64,000 nt of DNA, taken from NCBI GenBank assembly GCA_034508935.3, contig CM067448.1, positions 46,747,766 to 46,811,765 on the forward strand. The letters run 5' to 3'. A model generated the notes under the pieces. It was not told where the DNA came from and ran no database searches. It saw nothing but the letters and a program-made list of their open reading frames with translations. Source of the stretch: Berghia stephanieae (Eukaryota; Mollusca; Gastropoda; Nudibranchia; Aeolidiidae). The position numbers were made by a program, and so were the translations under genes. Shown here piece after piece: positions 34,071 to 45,496 of the stretch; the first letter of the stretch is position 1; the number at the start of each line of letters is the position of its first letter.

Positions 34071-35144
34071 CATTCTCGAGATCATGGAATTTATCAGTGG
34101 ATTATTTTATCAATCATTCCTACTCATTGAAAATAGGAAGAAAAAAAAAGCTGGTCCATTCTTTTGTAAGATAAGTTATGACCAAAATGAAGTCATACAT
34201 CGGATGTCAGTTGTCGAGTCTGGATATTTTGTTGTGTCATTTGAGTATATGTGGGGAAACACTAGAAGAGATGGATCCCGGGTGCAGTTGGAGAGATTTT
34301 TTTCTGGAGAAGGATGTTCCAGATGCTTTCCCTGTCTACGTTGTCAAATGCTTTCTCAAAGTCTATAAAGCATACATATAGGGATGATTGCCACTCAATC
34401 GATTGCTCAACAATGATTCCTAGAGTTGCAATTTGGTCTGTGCATGACCATTCTTTTCTGAAGCTTGCCTGCTCATCCCGTAGTGCTTTGTCCAAAGTAA
34501 CTTTCATCCTGTCAAGCATGATTCTTGTGAGCACTTTGCTTGGTATGGACAAGGTGATTCCTCTCCACTTGTCACACTGGGACAGATCGCCATGTTTGGG
34601 TAATTTTACTAGCAGGCCCTTCTTCCAATCAGATGGTATTTTCTCATTTGTCCAGATCAAGTTGAACAGGTGGTGGAGTTGATCCCCGACTATGTTTCCA
34701 CCCTCTTTCAAGGCCTCAGCAGGGATGTTATCTATGCCAGCAGCTTTTCCATTTTTCAGACTGCCAAGTGCCCTTTAATTTAGATCTTCGTCTTTGTGAT
34801 TTCACCTATATTGATATTGAGGGGTTCTCCAGGGTTCAGATTATGGTTTTAGTACTGGGGGTGGTCTGGTGAGCACTTCATGAAAGTGTTCTTTCCATCA
34901 TTTGAGTTGTTCTTCTATTGATGTGATTAGTTTCCCCTCTTTGTCTCTGACAGGTCTATCTGGGTTGTTTTTCCGACCGCTCAACAATCTGGTGGTGGCG
35001 TAGAGGATCCAAAGATCTCCTTTCCCTGCAGCTTCCTCTGCTGTATCAGCAATTTCATTTATGTAGGACCGTTTGTATGCCCGCAGCTGTTTCTTCACTT
35101 CGTTTACCACTGTGGTGTATCTGGTCGCTGCCATTTGCTTTTGG

Positions 35145-36907
35145 AAGGGCTCGACTCAGACAATTAAGGAACTACCTGCCAGTATCAAATCTATCTTTCC
35201 TATCAAAGTTGCTCGAAAAAATAGTCCTCACACAATTAACAAAACACCTTTTGAAAAACGGACTTCAAGAACAGTTCCAGTCAGTGTATCGCAAAGGACA
35301 CAGCACAGAAACTGCCCTTATATGAGTAATGAATGATCTTTTAGGTGTCCTCGACAATGGGGACACCTTGTTTCTCTGTCTCCTGGACCTTTCTTCTCCA
35401 TTTGACACAATCGACCACTCAATTCTTGTTGCACGGCTAAAGAACTCTTTCGGCATTAACGGACCGGTTCTCAGCTGGTTCCAATCATATCTCCAAAAAC
35501 AGAACCAGATAGTTATGATAGGAAATTAAAAAATCCAACGAAAAATTATTCGTGACCATGGGCTTGATTATCATTTGTATGCCGACGACAGTCAAATTTA
35601 TGACACCAATCCAACCAAAAAAAATTGCAACATCGATCAAAAAATGTGAACAATGCATAAACAACATACAGACTTGGCTGTGTAGACATTGTCTCAAATT
35701 AAATGGAGAGGAGACTGGAGTTCTTGCTATCGGAAGCAAAAACATTTTAAAAATTGAAAACACTATGATCACAATCGACAACAGCAAAATAAATCTTGTA
35801 TACAACGTAAAAAATCTAGGTACCATTCTGGACTCTGAGCTGCACATGAAAGATCAAGTGAAAGGCCTTAAAAGAAAAATTGTATTTGAATTGAAAAAGA
35901 TCAGCTCCATCTGGGACTTTATTACCCAACAAGCGTGCTAGCAACTAGTAACTTCTATTTTATTCGTGCGGCTATGTGGTCTTGTGGTATGACACTCGCT
36001 TTCGGATCGGAAGGTCCTGGGTTCGAGCCTTGCATTCGGCGCATAGTTGAGCCCTTGGAAAATGCTCTTTACTCACATTCTCTCACCGTTCTCAGGTGTA
36101 AAATGAGTACCTGGGCGTTAAGAGAGTTGTCTTTGTCCGAAGAATTGTCATATCGCCTAACAGGCGTCATGTCCCGTCCTACATGTTAAATGTTGCTTTT
36201 GACCAGGGACCCCTTGTAAAGCGCATTGAGCTTATTTAGTGGATATTGCCCTATATAAAGCTCGATTTTTTAATAAAAAAATTTTTTAATTATTTTTTTT
36301 AATTCTCAAATTGGACTATTGTAATGCTCTTCGGTGCGACGTCAGAAAACATCAAGAGTCTGTGAGCGAATCGATTACAAGGCAGCCACTTGCATTTACA
36401 AATTGCCTCAACAATCATGCCCTGAATTACCTCCTGGAACTGTGCACAGTTTATAAACCACCTCAGACACTGCGGTCGGCATCAAACGACCTTCTTGAAA
36501 TACCCAGGACCAAATTAAAGGCTGGAGAAAGATCTTTCTACCATTTTGCCTTTCTTCCTTGGAATGAACTCCCTGCTCCATTAAGAAGATCCCCATCACT
36601 GAACATTTTTTAAAAATCGGTTAAAAACATACAACTTTCAAAAAGCCTATGGTTTGTGATCAGCTGTAAATGCTTCTTGCGTATCTGTCATGAATGTGTT
36701 GTGTTGCAAGTGTGTTTATTTGGTACGTCCGGATGAGTGTGTGTGGTATTGGTGTGCTTGGGGGAGAGGGTGGCTGTTAGTGTGTATTTTTCTCTTTCGA
36801 ACCTACAATTTTATTTGTAATGCGCCCAGAGCCTCCAACCAGGGGGATAGGTTGTGCAATATAAATGTGCATTATTATTATTATTATTATTGTTATTATT
36901 ATTATTA
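35145..36907 (+). mobile_element. L2/CR1-like LINE fragment inserted in the RTE-like LINE
   Basis: Plus-strand frames encode reverse-transcriptase blocks: NYLPVSNLSFLSKLLEKIVL, FQSVYRKGHSTETALI, LFLCLLDLSSPFDTIDHSIL and GPVLSWFQSYLQKQNQIV. The 3' end (atgcgcccagagcc, then gcaatataaatgtgc and ATT repeats) is the usual L2/CR1-type terminus. The catalytic YxDD region is degraded. A SINE is inserted at 35966-36290. It is 5'-truncated and inactive. Confidence 0.78.
35966..36290 (+). mobile_element. tRNA-derived SINE, family 4, best-preserved copy
   Basis: The head gcggctatgtggtcttgtgg, followed by ggtcctgggttcgagcc as B box, is clearly tRNA-like. The body has caggtgtaaaatgagtacct and the tail aagcgcattgagc with tggatattgccctat. 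It interrupts the L2-like LINE. Confidence 0.82.
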
Positions 36908-36908
36908 T
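36865..36908. repeat. ATT tail/microsatellite
   Basis: The terminal repeat of the L2-like LINE. Confidence 0.85.
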
Positions 36909-39418
36909 GTTTCTCCTTTCTCATTTCTTCTAATTTCTGCCACATCTCCTCTCTGATCCACGGTTTCTTTTTGGGTTGTGGTCTTCCAAGCACTTCTTGA
37001 CATGTCCCTGTGATAACTTCTTTCAGTTGTCTATGCTGTCTCTGTTTCCTCAGGCTCGTGTGTTTGAAGCACTTTAAAGCGGTTTTGGAGTGAAATCTTA
37101 AATGTTACTTTAGTGTCTGGTTGTTTTAGCTTGTTGATATCATATTTTACTCAAAGGTTTTGAAATTTATATTTTGCTGATAGTCGCATCATGATCTTTG
37201 CAACCACAAGTTGATGGTCTGAACGAATGTCTGCGCCTCGTCTGCTCGTACATCTGGTAACGAGCCTCTGTTCCATTGTCTCACCATGACATGATCTATT
37301 TGGTTTTCCGTCTGATGATCTGGAGACACCCATGTAGCTTTATGATAACGCTTGTGTGGGAACCGTGTGCCGCTAATTACAAGGTTGTTTGTAGTACAGA
37401 AGTCGGCCAAAAGTTCTCCATTCTCATTATTCATCTGGCCGATGCCATGCTTTCCCATTTCATTTTCTCTACATTTGTGCCTCCAACTTTTGCATTCATA
37501 TCCTACATGAGTATTAGCATATCCCTGTTTTGGATCTTATCTACCACTGCCCAGAGACACCCATGTAGCTTTGTGATAACGCTTGTGTGGGAACAGTGTG
37601 CCGCCAATTACAAGGTGTGCATAGAAGTTGTCTTTAATTTCTTCCTCTGCTGTGTTTGTGGGAGCATAGCACATGACTCGGGGACACCTTCTGGAAACGA
37701 GAAGAGAAGCGTGCGTTAATGATACTATCAGACACGGGTTCCCATTCCAAGAGGCTTTTAGCAGCTGCTTTGGATAAAAGGAGGCCCACTCTGCTTCATG
37801 GTGATCACTAATGTCTTTTCCAGAATATATCAATGTTTCTCCTGTTTGTAATTTTGTTTCTCCATGGCCGTTTCAACGGGCATCACATATGCCCATAAGG
37901 GTGAGACTGTATCTGTTCATCTCTGCCACTGCTTGAGCACATCTACCAGACTCCCAGAGCGTTCTCACATTCCACTTCCAAATAGGATGGGCTTTTTCTG
38001 TGATAACAATCTTGGAGGCTTTATCAAGGGTGTTCTTGGACTAAGAGGGGTTGTCAGCTCTGCAGCTGCCTGGTGGCTTTGGCTGTAGCATGTCATCATT
38101 CTCCTGGTTGGAGCCCCTGGTCTCCCAAGAGCTGAATTTATGGTTTTATTGCTGTTGTAGGTTTCAGCAACTTGCTATATTTTTTATTGGACGGGTAGTT
38201 GGTCCATCGCATAACCCCCTGACTTGGAAGACCAGGATTAATTTTGGAGATTCACTCCTAGATTCGTTACTCTCCGAAGTTAGTGAGCCCAGTCTACCCA
38301 TGGTTGTCTGTTGGGGTTTCCTTCCCTTAGACGATTGTCTACCGTGACTCATGAGCTCCATCTGCCCAGGTTTGAAATCAAAGAGTTTTCCTTCTAGGTG
38401 AATTGTCTCAGTCGAGACCAATGAGCTCCACCTACCCAGGGTTGGAATCAGATTTTCCCTCTCCTAGGTGAATTGCCTCCCCATGTGACTAATGAGCTCC
38501 ACCGACCCTATGAATCCCTTGGTCTGGCTTCTTTACGGAAGAGGTGTTAACCCTTCGACAACCCCAACCTGGAGGACCGGGTGACTCAAAAAAGGGGGAG
38601 TCACACACCATCAGTCGCCTTGTATGACACGCTGGCTTGGCGTTGGGCTATTCTTGTACTCTCTCAGTTGAGGGACCCCGGACACCACACAGGGGTGTTA
38701 GTCACGCGTCTATGAAAAATCATATAAGGCGAGTGTATGGAGTCCAAAAAAACATTGGATGGAACAGAACCAAATCCTTGCATTTCCTTTGGTGCATTTT
38801 GCTTCCAACCAGAACTTGCCGCCTTGTTTACCTTGTAATACACTTACATTACAGTCATCATCACTGTCTGTCTTTCCAATGTACACAGGTCTATCATCCC
38901 AGTCACATTTCCAGTACATTTCGATTTCCCCATCCCCATCCTGTTTAAACCTAACACAAAACAAGTAAACTCCATTCCATTTCAACTGAATGGAGCAATC
39001 AGTAAGGTCGGCCGTGCCCTTCTTGAACATGTTCACACAATTATCCATTTTAATGTATTTACTGGAAGTCAATTGTCCTTTGTGAACTACACGAATCACA
39101 GTAACACTTTGTGACGTGATGTTTTTTCTTTCTTCGAGTGACTCAATCTTGGCAATCAGACCTTGGAGCTGGACCTTTGGAACCAGTTCTGCCATTTCAT
39201 TTTTGATGAGATGGATGTCATTTTTTTCCAGAGACGTCGCTTTTTTCTCCAAAGCTGCTGCTTTCTTGGCCTTTGGAACCAGTTCTGCCATTTCATTTTT
39301 GATGAGATGGATGTCGTTTTTTTCCAGAGACGTCGCTTTTTTCTCCAAAGCTGCTGCTTTCTGGGCCTTTGGAACCAGTTCTGCCATTTCATTTTTGATG
39401 AGATGGATGTCATTTTTT

Positions 39419-40135
39419 TCTAATAATTCCAATGTACACAGGTCTATCATCCCAGTCACATTTCCAGTACATTTCGATTTCCCCATCCCCGTCCTGTTTA
39501 AACCTAACACAAAACAAGTAAACTCCATTCCATTTCAACTGAATGGAGCAATCAGTAAGGTCGGCCATGCCCTTCTTGAACATGTTCACACATTTATCCA
39601 TTTTAATGTATTTACTGGAAGTCAATTGTCCTTTGTGAACTACACGAATCACAGTAACACTTTGTGACGTGATGTTTTTTCTTTCTTCGAGTGACTCAAT
39701 CTTGGCAATCAGACCTTGGAGCTGTACCTTTGGAACCAGTTCTGCCATTTCATTGTTGATGAGATGGATGTCATTTTTTTCTAGAGAATCCACTTTTTCC
39801 TCCAAAGTTGCTACTTTCTTGGCCTTTGGAACCAGATCTGCCATTTCAGTTTTGATGAGATGGATGTCATTTTTTTCTAATAATTCCAATGTACACATGT
39901 CTATCATCCCAGTCACATTTCCAGTACATTTCGATTTCCCCATCCCCGTCCTGTTTAAATCTAACACAAAACAAGTAAACTCCATTCCATTTCAACTGAA
40001 TGGAGCAATCAGTAAGGTCGGCCATGCCCTTCTTGAACATGTTTACACATTTATCCATTTTAATGTATTTACTGGAAGTCAATTGTCCTTTGTGAACTAC
40101 ACGAATCACAGTAACACTTTGTGACGTGATGTTTT
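39419..40135 (-). repeat. Tandem truncated duplications of the domain-coil junction
   Basis: The junction ctaataattccaatgtacac occurs at 39419 and again at 39885, a 466-bp period. Each unit holds the first half of the jelly-roll-like domain, the linker (VQLQGLIAKIESLEE) and one or two coil repeats. Confidence 0.8.
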
Positions 40136-40938
40136 TTCTTTCTTCGAGTGACTCAATCTTGGCAATCAGACCTTGGAGCTGGACCTTTGGAACCAGTTCT
40201 GCCATTTCATTTTTGATGAGATGGATGTCATTTTTTTTTCAAGAGAATCCACTTTTTCCTCCAATGCTTCTACTTTCTGGGCCTTTGGAACCAGTTCTGC
40301 CATTTCAGTTTTGATGAGATGGATGTAATTTTTTTCTAGAGAATCTACTTTTTCTTCCAACGCTTCTACTTTCTGGCCTTTGGAACCAGTTCTGCCATTT
40401 CAGTTTTGATGAGATGGATGTAATTTTTTTCTAGAGAATCTACTTTTTCTTCCAACGCTTCTACTTTCTGGGCCTTTGGAACCAGTTCTGCCATTTCATT
40501 TTTGATGAGATGGATGTCATTTTTTTTTCAAGAGAATCCACTTTTTCCTCCAATGCTTCTACTTTCTGGGCCTTTGGAACCAGTTCTGCCATTTCAGTTT
40601 TGATGAGATGGATGTAATTTTTTTCTAGAGAATCTACTTTTTCTTCCAACGCTTCTATTTCTGGGCCTTTGGAACCAGTTCTGCCATTTCAGTTTTGATG
40701 AGATGGATGTAATTTTTTTCTAGAGAATCTACTTTTTCTTCCAACGCTTCTACTTTCTGGGCCTTTGGAACCAGTTCTGCCATTTCATTTTTGATGAGAT
40801 GGATGTAATTTTTTTCTAGAGAATCCACTTTTTCCTCCAATGCTTCTACTTTCTGGGCCTTTGGAACCAGTTCTGATTTCATTTTTGATGAGATGGATGT
40901 AATTTTTTTCTAGAGAATCCACTTTTTCCTCCAATGCA
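40136..40938 (-). repeat. 96-bp coding minisatellite, left block
   Basis: About eight 96-bp units follow the linker. Each carries the plus-strand string gatgagatggatgt and ends in a T-run. A variant with a longer T-run followed by caagag appears at about 40233 and 40524, showing that a block of three units was itself duplicated. Confidence 0.88.
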
Positions 40939-42908
40939 AAAAAACTCAGCCCTAAAAAAACCGAGAGGCCCCCAACAGGGCCTCCTTCTCCTATGGAAGT
41001 CTCTCCTCCTAGGAGAATAAAAGTAAAAGGGTTGAAGGCAGGCATACTGCCTAACCTCCCCACAAAAAATTAGGATACCTAGTCAGACAAGATTAATTTC
41101 CTGGAACATCAAAGGGATCAGATCAAATAGAACAGAATTGGACCTCCTCCTCCAGAGGAATCCTGATGTAGTCTGTCTGCAGGAAACAAAATTACCAGCA
41201 GACGACTACACAGTAAAAGGATATACGGCCAATCATCTGATTCACTCTGATGGCCAGATAGCGTGTGGGGGAGTTTCAATTCTCACGAAGAAGAGCATCC
41301 CCCACCGCTTGATACCAATAACAACAAATCTACAGGCAATAGCAGTGAGAGTGACATTGCACAGACCAATCACCATCTGCTCTGTGTACATCCCACCAGA
41401 TCATCGCCTCCAGTCTGCCGAGCTAGAGGGAGTTCTAAACCAACTCCCCCCTCCCTATGTGATAATGGGAGATTTCAATGCTCACAGTCCTCTCTGGGGA
41501 AACACAGACACAAACCAGAGGGGAAAGGCAGTGGAGGCTTTCATAATGAAAATGGATGTATACTTGGCAAACGGTCTCGAGGCAACACGGGTAAATATTC
41601 ACAATCTTACCACGTCTGCCATCGATCTCACTTTCTGTGATCCTACATTAGCTCCAGAGCTCTCCTGGACTGTGATCGATGACGATCACGGTTCTGACCA
41701 TTTTCCAGTCTGCCTCGACATCACCCCGACTTCAAGGGCCCCACAGCCCAAACGTTGGAGTGTACGGCGAGCAGATTGGGAAACTTTCTCACAGGAGTGT
41801 CACAGACTCCTTACGACAGAGGTGGACAGCTATGACAAATTCAAAAATATTTTAACAAATATCTGCAGCTCGACAATACCAACAACCTCTGGTAGACCGA
41901 GAAAACACAATCCCTGGTTTTCAGAGGAATGTCGAGCGGCCCTACGGGAGAAGAAAAAAGCATACAGGAAAGCGATGAGATTCCCAATCCCTGAGAATTT
42001 CGCAACATTTAGGAAACTACGAGCAAAGTGTAGGAAGATCTTCCGAGAAAACAAACGGAGATCCTTCCAAAACTTTGTCTCAAAAATAAATAGCCAGACA
42101 CCCCTGAATAGGGTGTGGAAGATGTTACGGAAACTGAAGGGATCCGATAGTGATTCACTAAATCACTTGACACGTCCCGATGGATCCGTGGCTGAAACAG
42201 AACAAGAAATTGCCAACACTCTGGCCGAGAGGCTGGCGCACAACTCCTCGTCTGCACACCACACACCACAATTTCTGCGCCATAAACAAAACGCAGAAAA
42301 CACACCAATAAACTTTACATCTACAAACACCGAAGACTACAACAAACCATTTACACTTGAGGAGTTGGGTGCCTGCCTCCGTGACACAAATGTCACAGCA
42401 CCGGGTCCTGACAACATCAGTTATGAAATACTCCGACATCTTCCACAAGATAGTCTGGTTGTCCTTTTGAATATCTATAACAAGATATGGACAACACAGA
42501 CTTTTCCACCTAGTTGGAATCTGGCCACTGTGATTCCAATCCCAAAACCTGGGAAAGACCATTCGGACGCTTCAAACTACCGACCAATCTCCCTCACCAG
42601 CTGCCTATGCAAGCTGATGGAGAAAATGGTCAACAAGCGTCTGATGTTCTACTTGGAACACAACAACTCCCTCTCCGACCTCCAATGTGGCTTTCGAAAG
42701 AACAGATCAACTGTTGATCACCTTGTTCGACTAGAGAGCTTCATTCGTGAGGCCTTTGCCAAAGGTGAGCACTTGGTAGCAATCTTCTTTGACCTTGAGA
42801 AGGCCTTTGACACAACTTGGAAATTCGGAATCCTCAAAGATCTGCACAATCTTGGTCTGCGAGGAAACCTTCCAATGTTTGTCAGAGCATTTTTTTAAAC
42901 AACAGATC
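40938..42908 (+). mobile_element. I-group LINE, copy A, 5' portion
   Basis: It begins inside the C-terminal part of ORF1 (matching 45361 onward) and continues through ORF2 endonuclease and the first reverse-transcriptase blocks. At 42908 it is interrupted by full-length copy B; the rest resumes at 49784. It is nearly identical to copy B, so both insertions are young. No target duplication is visible between its outer flanks. Confidence 0.9.
41062..42898 (+). CDS. LINE copy A ORF2, N-terminal part (endonuclease and start of RT)
   Basis: The frame opens before the endonuclease motif ISWNIKGIRSN and continues through VVCLQETKLPADDY, YVIMGDFNAHSPLWG, SAIDLTF and GSDHFPVCLD (APE-type endonuclease). 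RT blocks follow: NYRPISLTSCLCKLMEKMV, LQCGFRKNRSTVDHLVRL and AIFFDLEKAFDTTW. No ATG precedes the WN motif. The frame is open to 42898, where copy B interrupts it; the remaining RT and RNase H lie beyond 49796. It would nick target DNA and prime reverse transcription of the element RNA. Confidence 0.85.
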
Positions 42909-44062
42909 GCCCCGTGTGGTCTCCGGGGTCCCTCAACTGAGAGGGAAAAGAATTGAGCCACCGTAAGCTCATGCGTGTCGTAGAAGGCGACTAAAAGAGC
43001 CATTCTGGTTTGGTGGTAACCAACGAAAAACCACCCGACTGGTGAGAGAAAAATGGAGAGACACAGTGGCTCCACAGACCCCCACACCCCAGCCCTTTTT
43101 ATGAGAATGGCTTCATTCACCCATTTTGCTATTTTTCTTGTCCTGGCAATCATCCCCAAACTTTTTCTCCCCCCAAATCCCAAGAACGTAGTATATAAAA
43201 GATGTTTTGAGGAATGACGGTTTCAGTTTAAAGAGAGCAAGGGAAGGCGATGGCATAGCACAAATCCCACCCCCTTTTACCATATTTGAGCTATGATTTC
43301 CATTCCATACCCCATTTCCCCAATGATTCCAAATTTCCCTTCCTTATCAAAATTGAGTTGCCAGGACAGAGAGAGAGAAAGAACGGAGGAAAACAAGCCT
43401 TCTTAACTGTCTTCTATCCCCCAGTATCTCTATACCCTGTACCGTTGAAATAGGTTCAACAAGGAGATATTCCTTTCCAAATCCTGCACAGCAGGCACCT
43501 TTCTGCTGAGGGTGCGCAGTTCCGAGAGGACCCCGATAAGGAGGAGCTATTGATCCTGGAGGCTGAGGGGGTTCACCTTGCGAGGTGTTTGTACCCCAAC
43601 ACTCCTCTTTGGCTTGACGCTTCTCTAAAGACGGGTGGGTAGCCTACCTTGTAGATGGCCCGAGCTACCCAACGCAGAGATGCCAAATCTATTTTTTGGC
43701 ACTCCCCTCCATTTAGGCAAAGAGATTGGAAGGACTAGATTTAAAACCATATCTAGTTCCTGTCCCCCATGAAATTTCTTTTTAATCATGGTTTGTCATC
43801 TCTGAATCAGCAGTCAGTCTTTGTGCAACGCAAAGATTAGGGTCAATCCGAGAGAAAGGCCTGGAGACGGGACGTCCCCCAACTCCACCCCTCGAGTCCT
43901 TTTTTTTTTTTTTTTTTTTTTTTTTCCCAAGGACCATGAAAGGACAAGAGGAGGCCAGACTTGAGGAGTATAGCTTCGGTGAGTGCCTTACCCCCCAAGT
44001 GTGGGACTGAGCCGTGCTAGTGGGCACAATATAGCCGGGTTGAATAAAAACTTATAAATATC
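42909..44062 (+). promoter_or_regulatory. LINE copy B 5' untranslated region
   Basis: About 1150 bp before ORF1. The first 80 bp form two potential hairpins (cccc...ccgggg and ccctc...gaggg) and resemble the 5' end of the RTE-like LINE near 38697. A T-run lies at 43899-43925. Promoter activity is expected for a full-length LINE; no motif proves it. Confidence 0.55.
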
Positions 44063-45496
44063 ATGGCCAAAAACAATAAAAACTCTCCCCTTAAAGCCCC
44101 ACCCCAGACAGGTAAAAAAAGAAAGATAACTGCCCCGATGACTCTTGATGACTTACCAGGAATGGCAACCCCAAAATTCTCGCCGTTCCTGGTAATTCAA
44201 CCGAATGAGGAAAACATAAAACTGAACACTTTGAGTATCTTCACCATCAGCAAGGCACTCAAAGCAAATGGCGCCGGTACACCAAAGGCAGTGAACAGGA
44301 ACAACTCTGGCACTTTAATGATACAAGTGCAGGGTCGACAAGAGAGTGAGAACCTCTTGAAATGTACCAGATTCTCTGACATCCCAGTCACCGTTGAGGC
44401 TCACAGGAGCCTCAATAGGTCAAAAGGTGTCATAAGAAGCAGAGATCTGGTAGGCTGTTCGGAGCAGGAGATGGTTGAGGAACTGGAGGGTGTTGTCGAA
44501 GCTCGGCGGGTTAGCATCCGCCGCGGCGACAGCACAATCCAGACCAACACCTGGATCCTGACTTTTGACAGCCCGAGACCCCCGTCGAGAATAAGAATTG
44601 AATACCTCGACTTGGAGGTTCGGCCTTACGTCCCGAACCCCATGAGATGTTTTAACTGCCACCGGTACGGCCATACGAAAACAAACTGCCGCCGTAAAGC
44701 TACATGCCCCCGCTGCGGCAAAGAAGACCACAATGAGGAAAACTGCAAAGTGGACCCTTGTTGTCTGAACTGCCAATGCAAGCATGCAGCACATTCGAAA
44801 GATTGTCCTAAGTGGCAAGAAGAAAAGGCAATCTTGACATACAGAGCCACTTACGGCGGTACGTTTGCTCAGGCAAAAGCAGTGATCTGCCCCCCTCGGC
44901 AGGTCGCTGCTTCTGCCAAGAGTTATGCAGAAGTTGCCAGGGCTGCTGGTAATAACCAAAACAGCCATGGCAAAATCGCACAGACTAGAAAAGACAGTCC
45001 TCAAAAGAAAAAGCCATCAAGACCTAAAAACAAGGTCGCAAATGTGTCAAAAAATCTTTTTGACACATTGGAGGTTCAAGATGTGGAACCTGCAGCCCCC
45101 TCCACATCCACCTCCAAGGCGACCTCCACCCCCCCTCCTTCCCCAAACAAAAAAATTCTCCCCCTCATGGGCGTGGATGTTGGACCCACCCCCCATCTCC
45201 ATTCCCGTGAGCCCTCTCTATCCCCCCAAAAACAAAACTCCACCCCTTCCCAGAATATGGAGCCACCAACACCAGTCGGGGGATCCACAAATCCCCCTGA
45301 GGGGCCTCAAAGCCCCAAAAAATCTAAGAACCCAGAGGGACCTAAAAATCCCAAGGGTTCAAAAAAACTCAGCCCTAAAAAAACCGAGAGGCCCTCCACA
45401 GGGCCTCCTTCTCCTATGGAAGTCTCTCCTCCTAGGAGAATAAAAGTAAAAGGGTTGAAGGCAGGCATACTGCCTAACCTCCCCACAAAAAATTAG
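44063..45496 (+). CDS. LINE copy B ORF1 (gag-like nucleic-acid-binding protein)
   Basis: An intact 477-codon frame. The N-terminal third is basic and lysine-rich. The middle region (residues about 45-190) is the usual ORF1 fold region. Three zinc knuckles follow at about residues 194-250: CFNCHRYGHTKTNC, CPRCGKEDHNEENC and CLNCQCKHAAHSKDC, the last with CX2CX3HX6C spacing as in Jockey/I-type ORF1. The C-terminal half is proline, serine and lysine rich and low in complexity. The protein should coat element RNA and act as a chaperone. It is open throughout, unlike ORF2 downstream. Confidence 0.9.
   Translation: MAKNNKNSPLKAPPQTGKKRKITAPMTLDDLPGMATPKFSPFLVIQPNEENIKLNTLSIFTISKALKANGAGTPKAVNRNNSGTLMIQVQGRQESENLLKCTRFSDIPVTVEAHRSLNRSKGVIRSRDLVGCSEQEMVEELEGVVEARRVSIRRGDSTIQTNTWILTFDSPRPPSRIRIEYLDLEVRPYVPNPMRCFNCHRYGHTKTNCRRKATCPRCGKEDHNEENCKVDPCCLNCQCKHAAHSKDCPKWQEEKAILTYRATYGGTFAQAKAVICPPRQVAASAKSYAEVARAAGNNQNSHGKIAQTRKDSPQKKKPSRPKNKVANVSKNLFDTLEVQDVEPAAPSTSTSKATSTPPPSPNKKILPLMGVDVGPTPHLHSREPSLSPQKQNSTPSQNMEPPTPVGGSTNPPEGPQSPKKSKNPEGPKNPKGSKKLSPKKTERPSTGPPSPMEVSPPRRIKVKGLKAGILPNLPTKN

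Larger units (their letters stand above)
34270..38697 (-). mobile_element. RTE-like LINE, 3'-incomplete, split by another LINE
   Basis: From the 5' end at about 38697, minus-strand pieces encode an endonuclease region (GELLADFCTTNNLVISGT, FPHKRYHKATWVSPDH at 37189-37458), a linker (KPWIREEMWQKLEE, then AATRYTTVVNEVKKQLRAYK), and the first reverse-transcriptase blocks (LKNGKAAGIDNIPAEA, KWRGITLSIPSKVL, CFIDFEKAFD at 34262-34760). The catalytic YxDD block and the 3' end are absent. Frame breaks are frequent and part of the endonuclease is duplicated at 37540-37620. An L2/CR1-like LINE occupies about 35145-36907. About 80 bp at the 5' end resembles the start of the I-group LINE at 42909. Confidence 0.8.
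38710..40938 (-). pseudogene. Coiled-coil repeat protein with TNF/C1q-like domain, 3' half of locus
   Basis: The minus strand encodes a C-terminal domain of about 130 residues at 39150-38710: VTVIRVVHKGQLTSSKYIK, DCSIQLKWNGVYLFCVRF, GGKFWLEAKCTKGNARIWF, ending FFGLHTLALYDFS. The GVYLF strand and FFGLH end are reminiscent of TNF/C1q jelly-roll domains; this is inferred from pattern only. Before it lie coiled-coil units of 32 residues (KVDSLEKNYIHLIKTEMAEL, VPKAQKVEALEE). Two shorter copies of the first half of the domain follow at 39420-39884 and 39885-40135, each running out of frame into the coil. About 13 coil units are present, with single-base frame breaks. No signal peptide or membrane segment is seen. 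TNF/C1q proteins usually bind ligands outside the cell; a role here is unknown. Confidence 0.6.

Noticed and set aside
38740-40130. Plus-strand frames of up to 183 codons over the coiled-coil locus
   Set aside because: They are antisense shadows; the minus-strand reading shows heptads and a domain, the plus strand does not.
42731-43183. 150-codon minus-strand frame across the copy A/copy B junction
   Set aside because: It runs antisense to RT coding sequence and LINE 5' untranslated sequence and spans an insertion joint.
44420-45004. 194-codon minus-strand frame
   Set aside because: Antisense shadow of the intact LINE ORF1.
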